Below, piece by piece: positions 31,106 to 41,459 of a DNA stretch of 64,000 bases. The position numbers were made by a program, and so were the translations under genes. The stretch is taken from NCBI GenBank assembly GCA_964016875.1, contig OZ024733.1:21681324-21745323 (forward strand), given 5' to 3'. Below the pieces are notes generated by a model that had not been told where the DNA came from, did not search any database, and saw only the letters and a program-made list of their open reading frames with translations. The DNA is from Fallopia convolvulus. Its lineage: Eukaryota > Streptophyta > Magnoliopsida > Caryophyllales > Polygonaceae. The first letter of the stretch is position 1, and each line of letters starts with the position of its first letter.

Positions 31106-32447
31106 AGTGAGATTCATTAACATATTGTGCCTAAGCGCGCTTGTTTTTGTAAGAGTCTGCTCTTCAATCATCATCTGAGAGGGGTAGAGAAGAAGGGTGT
31201 TATTCTGCCCTTGAGGTGCGTTGTTTTCTCCGGTCGCATGGTATCCCTTCCTTGGCTACTTGGCGCGATAGAGAGGCCCTCCTCACCCTCGATATCCTCG
31301 TTAGCCACTCCGAAAGCAATTCCAATCATTCATCCATGACCCACCTCCTACCTCAAGGCGGGTTTGATTGAGGTTGCGGGTTTGCGAGGGCTTGTGCCTA
31401 TGCCATATATGCATCGTGCATATGTGGGGGATCGATCTTGGCCTTTTCCTTGACCTCGGTTTTTTCCTATTTGGCAAGATCAGCGTGCCCTCTTCCCTTG
31501 GCATGCAAACTCTGATCCACGTCATCTTCGAAATACACCTCTCTCATGATCGTTGCACAAAGAGCTTCATACGTTCTCAACAACTTTATAAAGATGTAGA
31601 CATTAAAGTGATGTGACTATGCTAAGACCGTCACATCGAGAGAAAGTGAGGCGTGCTTGTCTTGTTAGAAGGCCACAACTTGTGAGATTCATTGCTTGGT
31701 ATGTGAGAGTGTTTTATGACATTTGAAAATGTTGGTTCTATTTTGTTATTTTTTAAACTTTTCCTAAGGCAAATGTCACTTTTCCCCTTAGGTCTTTCTT
31801 TATAAGCCACTAGGGCTCTAGTTTACTAGTTAGACAAGATTTGATCAAGAACAATCAAACCCTTGTCTCCTTCAAGTTTGAATCGAATTTCCCTTATTTT
31901 CTCCTTTCAATTTTAAGTTTAGATCAATGGATCATGAGTCATATCGATCCAAGACCAGAGATTTGATCTAGGTGAGTCACATCCTAGTTCGAGTCTTCTA
32001 GTTCGTGTTTTCGAGAGGTGAGTCGTATCTTTTCGAAGGCTCGTCCATATCCATCCCTAATCCATCAATACCATCACCTCCATTCTATGAATTCCATCCT
32101 CCATCAACCATCAAAACCTCCCTCAAAAGCATCTTTGAAGGCTGGCCTCCATTGGATCCAAATTCCGCCATCAAACTCATCTCGGATCCCGTCGTGGAAC
32201 TCTCTACAACCCCTTAGTAAAATCATCGTAACTTTCGAATGCCTAAACCAACAACTCTCACATTTTTAGGACACAAACTAGAATTCCATATCTAACTCCT
32301 CAAGTTGGAATCACTCAAATCAGAGTCCGAACCAAGGAGAGCAATCCAGTTGAAGATAGGACATATTTCAAGGTGTTTTCTGTCGATTCCTTAGAAGTCT
32401 TGGGGGGGTTGCCTTGCACTGCTTCAACGACAAGATCCTTCTTCACG

Positions 32448-32460
32448 TGGTATCAGAGCC
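32448..32460 (+). other. Primer-binding site
   Basis: TGGTATCAGAGCC, complementary to the 3' end of initiator tRNA-Met, lies two bases after the 5' LTR end at 32445. Confidence 0.88.
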
Positions 32461-33452
32461 ACAAAAGGTACTCCTCTTTTTGACCATTGATCGAGCATCT
32501 AGGGTTGCAAGTGCTCATAGGGGCCACCCTTGTTACCATTTTCGAAATTGCTTGCAAATTACCATAGAATTGTGGTTGTTGTCTTTGTTGTGTGTTGTTA
32601 TTGTGTTGGCTGAGTTGTGCATGACCATTTCTGAATTAAGCTAAGGATTTTCATCCAAAGTTTGAAGAAGATAGCCCAAGGATTGTCCAATTCAATTCTC
32701 AAACCGAAAAGCCTCAAACCCCCCTTTGAAACAACCTTTTGTTTCTGGTGTCTTAAGTGTTGCCTTGTTTGTTTGAGTCAAAATCAATCTATCCTTATCC
32801 AAACACGACCCTAACTCATTTTCCTGCACATTTCAATTGCTTTGACTTGTATTGGCTTGGATTAGGATACGGGAAAAGCATCATTTCATTTTAAGTTTGA
32901 AAAAGGCATTGCTTTGCCTAGTAAGTTTGTTTGTGATTTGTAGTTGTTTGTTGTTCAAAAAAAAGAAAACAATCAGAACCTTGAGCCATTAAAAAGAAAG
33001 ATTCAGGCTCCGAAAGAAAAAGAATCGGGACATAGAAAAACTCGGACCCGACGAAAGTGAAAGAGAGGCTGGGCATATAAAAAGTCGAATCCCGTGAGGA
33101 AAAGAATCTGAGCTTGGCTTTTCTTTGATTGAATTTTGTTGGAAGAGTTGATGCTTAGTACCTTCTTGGTCCTATAAGTCCTTTACTTGAGTCTTTTGCT
33201 TGTGCTTGAGCTTTCTTTGTGTCTTGCCTAGCCATACCTTGTTCCTTGTCTTGACCTTGCACTTGTAATTTGTTGCTCTTTCTTGGTTGTTTAAGGAGGA
33301 ACTTGTGGTTTGACATTACTTGTGATTTGTGAGATAATCTTGTTTGTTTAGTACTTGTGAGCATGTCAGACGCATGGCATGATGGGATGATCATCGAGAC
33401 TCCATTCCACCTCTTATTTAGGCATCTCTAGAGGCTATGATGATGAAATTCC

Positions 33453-36242
33453 TGTAATAACTGTGGTTTTTGAGGATATTTTTGAATTTTTCTCGGATAT
33501 CCTTTTAACCTCTTTGTCCGTTTTAACGCCTAATCCAATATTTTTGTTGGAATTTAAATCCTAGAAAATTTGAAGTGATATCCTAAAATCATAAAGAAAT
33601 GATTTTATGGATCGGTGTGAATTCTAGGATTTTTCAGTGGAAAAAAGAATAAATATTGGATAAGCCGTCTTTTTAATTATGTATTGTAAAGGTTTTAAAA
33701 TACGAAACGGAAGCCTTAAAAATTGAAGGTAGCAAGATAAAATCATGGAAAATTGGTTTTATTGGTCTACATAATTTACGGGGCGTTTTGTATTTAGTAA
33801 GTTTTTCCACCCGAGGTACATAATTTTACCGCTTTAACGCGAGGCCCGTTTCGAAACGAGAAATTCTATTTGCCTTCAATTACTTAGTGAGGGAGGAAAG
33901 CCTGACTTTTGTGGCTTTTGTTCGGCTCTTTTGGATAGAATTCAGAAGGGGCTCGAACAAGAAACAGAGGAGGAGAAGTGCGCAAGAGAACGGCGGACTA
34001 GGTGACCCGATTACTTCACCGCCGGCAGCTTCCCTCTTCTCCCGCCATCTCTGCCACCTTCTCACCGTCATCTCCCTCACCTCCACTTTCTTTTTCTGGG
34101 TTAGTTAGCCACTGTAAACCAGAACCAATAAGAGAATCAGGAAGGTCGACGGATTCGGGAAGAAAGAATTCGAGCTCATCGCCGCCGGTCATCTTCTTGC
34201 CTCGCCGCGCGACGTCGCCGGCGATCGCTAGCTCCTCCGACCACCACCCAACACGAGAGCCGCCACCGGGCATCACCCAGCCACCCTCGAGCTCGGGGAT
34301 CGAGCCACTATCGAGCTAAACGATCCATGGACTCGAGTGAAGGTATTTACGATCGAAATTAATTAGCGGGTTGATTGCGGAGCCACCGTAAGGACCTTTC
34401 GGTTTCGCTTTGCTAATTAAATTTATGGTTTTTATAATCTTGACATTGATACGGTCTCACAGGTTCAAACCGCTCGAGAAACGGACGTCGGGATCTTCAG
34501 TTATAGCGAATACAAGTTTTGACACCGTTTGGCAGGTAAAGGACTTCGGATAATTACTCAGGATTCGTTGTTAATCCGTTTGATCCGAGATTTGGTCACC
34601 TTTAACAACTGTTGCTAATGAACAATTTTTATTTAGAAAATTATTTCGAAAGTGAAGCGGATAATTAGTTATAATTCCGCCAAGATGGCTCCTTAAAGCA
34701 TGATAACTAAGGATTATTTATGAATCGATATTCGGAAATCAAATCGTTTATCGATTAGGAAGTTGTAGGATTTGAGTATACAACTAAGAAGTGTTTCCGT
34801 GAGCTTGTTGTTGAGAAATCTTTTGTTATATTTGACAGAAGGGTGATAAAGATTACGGTTGAATTGCTAAGGACGTTGAGCACGCCTTATAAGGCAAGTG
34901 GACGGTTCTCTCTTGCATTATGGTTATTAAATGAGAAATTAAATCCCATTTAATATTTGTGTTGGGAACAACTTGTGTGCTTAATAAAATATGATAGGAC
35001 GTTATATTTGTTAGAAATAATGACCATGTTATTTATTCAGTTTCGCAATAGAACTGGATTTTGGTCCGTTATGTGTGACCTTGTATGTGGTCTCATGTTG
35101 AGACATTGTTGTGAAGTAAGTTAGTTTTCAGGGGTAGGAGCCGAGTCTCCGATGACCTCTTTATAACACAGTCTATATTAGGAGGTTTAGTTCGCTATCA
35201 TATCCCAATATTCGGGTCATGACTCATACCTCACTCAACGCTGGAGGAGGTGTTTATGCACTCTAGCTAAGTGCAATTGGTACTAGTTGTTCGTCAATGA
35301 TCATGGATGATATAATCCCTCTCATCTTGACGTCACATGTACATGTGGATTCTCGGCGGTTTCAGTCGATTAAAAGTTACCAACATGTTTGTAAAAAGTT
35401 TTGAAAGTAATATAAGATAAGTGCGTTAGGCACATTAATGTACTCGGATGGTTAGTCTATTCGATAACCATTCTTACTCCCGGTTATGAATGATTCTTAA
35501 TCAAACTTTGATTAAGTCAATCTGATTAGTCGATGGAGACTTTTCAAGATGTTATGTGATTAATATGAGTTCCCAACAATTGTTTATGCTTCTTAAAGGA
35601 ACCACAAGTTGTAGTGTTCTCTCTCTTGTTTATGCAAGTTTCCTTCTTATTCTCTATAAGACTGCTAACTGTTGGATCATAATCTGAGTCTATTCGGATT
35701 TTGATGCCAATATATTTAGTTACAATCATAAGAACCAAGTTAGTTTCTCCACTTGCTTAGTCTTTCATTAGACTAACCCGTCCATCTTCTTTTCTTTTAT
35801 ATGGTCGGCTGGTGTCCACCGTTGGTTTACGACACATCAGGTTCTTCTTTGAAGTTGATTCAAGAGGCGGATTCAGAGGTTTGAAGCTCCGGAAGTTGAA
35901 GGAAGGTTTCCAATGACTATACTTGAGTGAAGATCATGGTTGAACTACTTCAAAGCGAAGCTGAGTTTCAGAAATAAGAACTTAAGGAAGACTGGATGAA
36001 GATTTTGTTTAAATAGAAGGTTGTTCTATTTATTTACTAATTATTTTTAAGTTAAGGCTTGTATAAGACCTTTTATTCTCTTTTCCGCTGTAAAGTTTTA
36101 CTTAATTTTGTTAGGTTTTAAATGGTTTCATTTACCTTGTTCTAGTAAGTTCTGTCAGGTTAAAGCCTTGGGTAACTCTGATTTAGTCCTAATCGGGGTT
36201 ACTGGCGGTAATACTTCCAGGGTAAGTAAAGGGGGTGTTAAA
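33453..36242 (+). repeat. Solo LTR of a large Ty3 chromovirus-type element (2790 bp)
   Basis: It starts TGTAATAACTGTGG and ends GGGGGTGTTAAA, a mutated form of the common TGTTACA end. ATTCC is duplicated at 33448-33452 and 36243-36247, proving an LTR-LTR recombination product with no interior. It has a GC-rich pocket at about 33960-34320 with short chance frames, and its first 430 bases match 400-813 in inverse orientation. It interrupts the gag-like frame of the element at 31609-38069. Confidence 0.88.
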
Positions 36243-36681
36243 ATTCCAACAATCTCTTCTCCAATCCGTCAATCAAGCCATCCAAGACCCAATGCAACCT
36301 TTGAGTTCTAGATTTGAAGCTTCGGAACTCCGGAAGCAAAGGTTGGAGGAAAAGCCTCAAGAAAGGGAGCCTATCATCCAAGAAAAGGTGTTGCTTCAAA
36401 AGTGCCACTTCATGAGCCTCCGACACAAATTGAAGAGAAAGTTGATCCCAAGGAAAAGTTGGAGGAAATTGTGGAATCATCTCCTAAAATCGAGCTTCGT
36501 CCTACCAGCACTCCTAGCTCCATCCATTCTTTGTCTGCCCCATGGATGGATGCTTTCCCTATGGTGTCCTCCAGTTTTCCCTTCCTATGTCATGAGGAGA
36601 ATCCCACAAAGAAAGAAGAGAAAAGGAGACTATTCTACTCGCCAAACCAAAGGAAGTTGTCCACGCCATCAATGGGAGTAA
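36243..36681 (+). pseudogene. Gag-like frame of the nested LTR element, interrupted by the solo LTR
   Basis: Joining the sequence across the solo LTR restores an open stretch with M-M-M-K-F-Q-Q-S-L-L-Q-S at the junction, followed by a Glu/Arg-rich segment. The frame continues to 36679-36681. It has no capsid or zinc-knuckle motif, so only position suggests gag. A second overlapping frame (36402-36845) is a shadow. Confidence 0.45.
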
Positions 36682-38069
36682 AGTTTGATTTCTACTTCTC
36701 TTTCATAAATCTTTTTTTTCTAATCAAGAATTGGATGATCCACCCTTTTCCATCTCTCATCTTTTGCAGGAATGTGAAACTATCTTCTTGGATCAATATG
36801 TGCCAACTTGGCAAAAAAGGTGTAACTTTTAACTCAATGGTCTAATTCGGCTCAATTTTGAGGACATAAAGTAGACTTCTTGAGCTCAAACTGGGACTTA
36901 GAATCACTCAATTTTGGAGTTCGGAGCTCAAAGAACGACCTTGAACAAGTACGAGCTGAAAATTGTCCCCAACATCACCGAGGAGATCATTTGTCTGAAT
37001 TAATTTTGTTACCATATGCCCTCACTCATGTGTTTCCCCTACAATGACACTTTTGGAATGTCATTCCCATTCATGTGGCCACAAGGCGATGGCACATCGC
37101 CACTAATGAGATGTGTTTACTTTATCGCTTTCGTGATAGAGTTGCCACTAAGCTATGGTGTTCATGAGATTTTCACTTGGAAGTGCACTCGGATTCGAGG
37201 ACGAATTCTTTTTGAATGGAGGTAGGATGATGTGACTAAGCTAAGGTCGTCACATCAAGAGAAAGTGAGGCGTGCTTGTCTTGTTAGAAGGCCACGACTT
37301 GTGTGGTTCATTGTTTGGTTTGTGAGAGTATTTTATGACATTTGGAAATGTTGGGTCTATTTTGTTATTTGTTAAACTTTTTCAAAGACAAATGTCACTT
37401 TTACCCTTAGGTATTTCTTTATAACCCACTAGGGCTCTAGTTTCCTATTTAGACAATATTTGATCAAGAACATTCAAACCCTTGTCTCCTTCAAGTTTGA
37501 ATTGAATTTCCCTTGTTTTCTCCTTTCAATTTTTAGCTTAGATCGATTGGATCGTGAGTCACATCAATCAAAGACCGGAGATTTGATCTAGGTGAGTCAC
37601 ATCTTAGTTCGAGTCTACTAGTTCGTGTTTTCGAGAGGTGAGTCGTATCCTTTCAAAGGCTCGTCCATATCCAGCCCTAATCCATCAATACCATTACCCC
37701 CATTCTATGAATTCCATCCTCCATCAACCATCAAAACCTCCCTCAAAAGCTCCTTTGAAGGTCGGCCTCCATTGGATCCAAATTCGGCCATCAAACTCAT
37801 CTCAGATTGTGTCGTGGAGCTCTTTGCGACCCCTTAGTAAAATCATTGCAACTTTCGAATTTCGAAACCAAAAACTCTCAAATTTTGAGGACACAAACTA
37901 GACTTCTATATCTAACTCCTCGAGTTGGAATCTCTCAAATCAGAGTCCGGAATAGGGAGAACAAGCCAGTTGAAGACATGACAGATTTCAAGGTGTTTTC
38001 TGTCGATTCCTTGGAAGTCTTGGGGGGAGGGGGTGCCTTGCACCGCTTCAACGACAAGATCCTTCATCA

Positions 38070-38382
38070 TAAAGGTCTTAGGAGTAAAGTTTCCAATCAG
38101 TGAGGCTCGGGCCGACACATCCTCCACGTGGGTAATATCCGACACAACACTAATGAATTTGGTGAAGAAAACATCCAGGGCCTCGCCCCTCTCTATGGAA
38201 TGAAGATCATGTATATTCTTCTTACATTTCCTTGCCCCACTGAAGTGGGCTATAAATAGATTAGTCAAACATGCGAACGATGTGATCGTCCCATTTGTAC
38301 CATGAAGTGATTTGACATGATCCTTAGGATCTCTGCCCCCGCCATAGGGCTCCATATGGGGCTTTTGGAAGCCTTTGGGCAT
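38070..38382 (-). pseudogene. gag: Ty3 gag fragment (5' piece), continued at 31608-31300
   Basis: The open frame on the minus strand begins near 38382 with M-P-K-G-F-Q-K-P-H and carries the D-P-K-D-H-V block and the F-I-A-H-F-S-G-A-R-K-C-K-K segment typical of Retrotrans_gag. It reaches the insertion site at the TAAAG target duplication. Reading on across the removed insertion, a charged Arg/Lys/Pro-rich region follows at 31608-31301. There is no zinc knuckle, and several stops lie further on. Confidence 0.7.
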
Positions 38383-38974
38383 GGGCCCTAAATCTCTTTG
38401 GACAACACGGACAGGCCAACAGCCCCAGTCCGTCCCCTCCTCGAGCCCTCGGCCCCATCAACTACAGATTTGTCGAAGTGGTGCAATCGGGAGTGTGAGA
38501 TACTCATCAGATTGCGCTAACTAACCATCGTAGTCGAGCCGTTTATGTGTTTGGCCTGCTCTTTGTCTTGGGCCATCTCGGGCATGCAGCCAGGGTCATA
38601 ACCCAACACGTATGCGGGTGTATACTTTGAATGCTGCTCTTGGTGAGATGGAATGCCCATGTGTCCTAGCTAATTCTGCGCGTATCTCATGTAGGGGTAC
38701 AACGCCGACTGTCATGCTTGTTGTTGTTCTTGTTGCCATGATAGTTATGGCGTTGCATAGGTCCACCCTGCTGGTAGCCATAAGGATACTCTACTGGTGC
38801 GCCATAGGGCCACCTTGGTTTTTGGGCACCGTTGGGCCACCCTGGTGCACCTTCGAAGGGTGTATTGTCTGGGTGTTGTGGAATGTTGTTGTTGTTGGGA
38901 AATGTTATTCTTCGAGTGAGTACTTCTGACGTCAGGCCTTGCTTGGATGAAAAGGTCCCCACGATCAGCGCTGG

Positions 38975-39941
38975 TGTTGAAATCCGAAATAAACGAGTGC
39001 TAAGAACAAGGCTTTAAGTTATTAAATACAGACGAATAAAGACTTCACTCTTATTATGTGCGTTCTCAGAAAGTATTACAATTGATTATTCGCATCTCTT
39101 AAGATTATTGGTGTTCTTTCTCTTGCTACAAACTCTTGACAATTCCATGTTACGTTAAATGGCTTTTCTCTTTAAGACGGCGATTGAAAATCTATTTAGA
39201 ATTTCCTCTTGTAACTAGCGCAGTCCTTCAAAGTGTTTTAACACGTTAACAAAGAATTATCTTGAGCTAGAGATGTTTTTCAACCCCTGAAACCTTCGTC
39301 TTCTATAACTATTTATAGACATCGGAGTGGGTCGAAAGTTGAACTTTCTCGATGTGGAACAAACGGAATGGTAGGTGACATGTTGCTTGTTCATTGGCGA
39401 GAGGTGTGGTTAAGTCGGATGTTGAGACTTTCCGATATGGGACAAGCAAGCAGATAGGTGAGGTGACGTTTGTTGATTGGTGGAAGATGCGGTTGACACG
39501 CCTTGCATAATTAATTGGCAAGTTGGGCATGTGACGTGTTTAAACCACCCCTGGTTTGAGTATCGTCAAGTGGCCTATGACTTCACCTTACAGAAGGTAA
39601 GCGCGCCCAACGTCCTCCCCGTCAGTTAGTTGAAGTGTGAAACATGCGCGTTGTTCGTGCTTGAATTTTCATAGGAGTTTCACTTGGCTTCTTAGGTCAT
39701 GTATCTTGCGCGCGCTGTTTGTACACATCTGATACTATTTGCTTAAGATTATAGCGCTTTGGTGGGAAGACTTTGATCCTTGTGAGAGTTTTTATGGGGC
39801 ATGTGATTCCACCATTGTCAAGCCCTGCCATGAGACTTGAGTTGCTTATGTCAGGTTTCCTCAATCTCTTCACCTACTTCGGTCATCCCTCTCGTCGTTT
39901 ATCACGCTAATAATCCGCGCACCATCTGTCATATTTTGACA
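38975..39941 (-). repeat. LTR of the Athila/Tat-like remnant
   Basis: On the minus strand it starts TGTCAAAATATGACAG (39941 downward) and ends in CGGATTTCAACA at 38975, giving TG...CA termini and 967 bp. A TATA box CTATAAATAG lies on the minus strand near 39305-39320. The adjacent sequence at 38956-38974 matches the usual plant Athila/Tat primer site in about 11 of 17 positions. Only one LTR survives, so the boundaries are inferred. Confidence 0.6.
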
Positions 39942-40740
39942 CTCTAGGGGGCCATAAATTTGTGGAGTTACAAACATACAATAGTTACTTTCTCTACTTT
40001 CTAAGCGGCAGAATACATCAACAGACCCCTGTACTTATACTTTTTTTCCTATTGGACCCCTGTACTAAAATATGTTCAAACAGACACCTGTACTGCCCCC
40101 AATTTTGCCTATTGAACACTTTCAATCTTATTCTCCTTCCAGTGTACATCACACGCCTTATGTGTCATGTTATTTTGCCAAATAAGCCAAAATGGTCAAA
40201 TACGTACATGTTATTTTGCCTATTGAACACTTTCAAGTCTTCACACGCCTTATGTAACATGTACGTATTTTGCCAAAATAACATGTACGTATTTGACCAT
40301 TTTGGCTTATTTGGCAAAATAACATGACACATAAGGTGCGTGATGTACACTGGAAGGAAAATAAGATTGAAAGTGTTCAATAGGCAAAATTGGGGGCAGT
40401 ACAGGGGTCTGTTTGAACATTTTTTAGTACAGGGGTCCAATAGGAAAAAAAGTATAAGTACAGGGGTCTGTTAATGTATTCTGTCCTTTCTAAGCTTGGT
40501 ATTAAGTTGAATGACAATCCTGTCCTTTCTAAGCTTGGTATTAAGTTGAATGACAATCCTGTTATATTTTGTGACATTCTAGGGACCAGAAATTTATGTG
40601 CCAATCTAGCATCTCGTTCTCTTATTCATTCAAGAAAAGCTGCAAAATGGCATACTAAGGGCGACCCGTGTTAATGGAGATGATCAACTAGCTGGATGGT
40701 AATTTGCAAGTCCTGAAAATTTACTTAGGATGTACTTCGT
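39942..40740 (+). pseudogene. copia RNase H fragment, split by a Mutator-like foldback element
   Basis: The frame at 40474-40674 contains L-G-I-K-L-N-D-N-P-V-I-F-C-D, then L-C-A-N and I-H-S-R-K. This corresponds to the conserved copia RNase H stretch around the C-D-N-x-G/A-N-P-x-x-H-x-R motif. D-D-Q-L-A-G follows near 40682, like the usual D-Q-L-A-D. A 39-base unit around CCTTTCTAAGCTTGG is tandemly duplicated (40482-40559), repeating 13 residues. No other domains of the element are nearby. Confidence 0.6.
40007..40486. mobile_element. Mutator-like foldback MITE with about 212-bp inverted repeats
   Basis: Inverted arms at 40007-40218 and 40273-40486 pair over about 210 bases around a 54-base loop. 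The ends read GGCAGAATACATCAACAG and, inverted, GGACAGAATACATTAACAG. The 9-base duplication TTTCTAAGC (39998-40006 and 40487-40495) fits Mutator-like elements. There is no coding capacity: the mirrored frames on both strands are products of the palindrome. Confidence 0.88.
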
Positions 40741-41459
40741 TTGCAGTTCACGTTATGCATGGAGACATGATATCATTTTCACTTGCCAAACAGACCCAAA
40801 AGCAGACTGCTATTGCCCTTAGACAAGTGTACCAGGCATGCCAAACGACCCTGACTGTTGAAGTTCCTTCACAAGCCGCATGAAAACACATTAACTTACC
40901 CCGCATTGAGCAATAAACTGACTATAGACAAATATAGATCAAGAAATACCAGATTTTTGCAGATTGGAGAACAAACATCAAGCCGAATATCCTTCTTTCC
41001 TAAAATGTGCATGGGAACCGAAGAATCGTGTCACCTCCTAGAAACATTCTCTACCAAAATGAAAGAACCGAATAAACCCCGCCTCAAAATCGACACATCC
41101 CAAATGAGAGATCAAATTCTCTCTTCTTTTTTTTTTAATTATTGCTCATTTACCTAGAGAGGAATCAGCTGCTTTTTCCCCTGAGCCCTCTTTATTTATT
41201 TTCAACCGTGATCGAACTATGTATCATTTTTGAGCCAACCGTGGACATGAAACCTTCATCTCCAAGATCAAATGCTTCTTCAACAAGTGTCCTGGTCTGG
41301 CAGCACATCTGATCGACCCACTCGTCTTTTACTTGCTTTATGTTTGGCCAAGGGCAACAGCGGCTCAAAGGAGCAGCAATTGACTTGAATTTCCCTCCAA
41401 TTTGGTGATTATCCCCTTGGAGATGAAGTATATCCGGTAGCATTTTTCGAGGCTGTTTT
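40741..41459. other. Intergenic / 3' flank of the ABCC5-like gene
   Basis: No repeat signature seen. The part adjoining 41459 should carry the 3' UTR of the transporter gene. A 99-codon plus-strand frame (40858-41157) has no recognisable content. Confidence 0.45.

Larger units (their letters stand above)
31609..38069 (+). mobile_element. Non-autonomous LTR retroelement with TAAAG target duplication
   Basis: The 5' LTR is 31609-32445 (837 bp) and the 3' LTR is 37228-38069 (842 bp), about 90% alike by eye. Both start TGATGTGACTA and end CTTCTTCA/CTTCATCA. Flanks are TAAAG at 31604-31608 and 38070-38074. The primer-binding site TGGTATCAGAGCC is at 32448-32460, and a purine-rich GAATGGAGGTAGGA precedes the 3' LTR. 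Without the solo LTR nested inside, the interior is about 1.99 kb. It contains only gag-like scraps (about 33420-33452 joined to 36243-36680) and a terminal fragment resembling the end of Ty3 pol near 37190. Frames inside the LTRs (32005-32269 and 37625-37901) are conserved between copies because the LTRs are copies. Confidence 0.9.
31106..39941 (-). mobile_element. Athila/Tat-like Ty3 retrotransposon remnant, split by a nested LTR element
   Basis: Minus-strand parts are the 5' LTR at 38975-39941, a degenerate primer-binding site next to it (about 38956-38974, resembling the tRNA-Asp type), and a gag fragment at 38070-38382. Gag continues at 31608-31300 after removal of the insertion 31609-38069. 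The gag segment has the P-K-D-H-V and L-x-x-L-F-I-A-H-F-S-G-A-R-K motifs of plant Ty3 gag. The end toward the PPR gene is truncated near 31106, and no pol is present. The assignment to Athila/Tat rests on gag and the primer site. Confidence 0.65.

Noticed and set aside
33155..33394. 79-codon Lys/Gln-rich minus-strand frame
   Set aside because: Low-complexity sequence in the interior of a plus-strand LTR element, antisense to it.
32005..37901. Pairs of similar frames of about 70-87 codons near 32005 and 37625
   Set aside because: They lie in the two LTRs of one element, so their conservation reflects LTR identity rather than selection on protein.
40165..40604. Mirrored open frames on both strands with related peptides
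   Set aside because: They are the two strands of the 210-bp palindrome of the foldback element.
40858..41157. 99-codon plus-strand frame beside the transporter gene
   Set aside because: No recognisable domain, and located where the 3' flank of the minus-strand ABCC5-like gene is expected.
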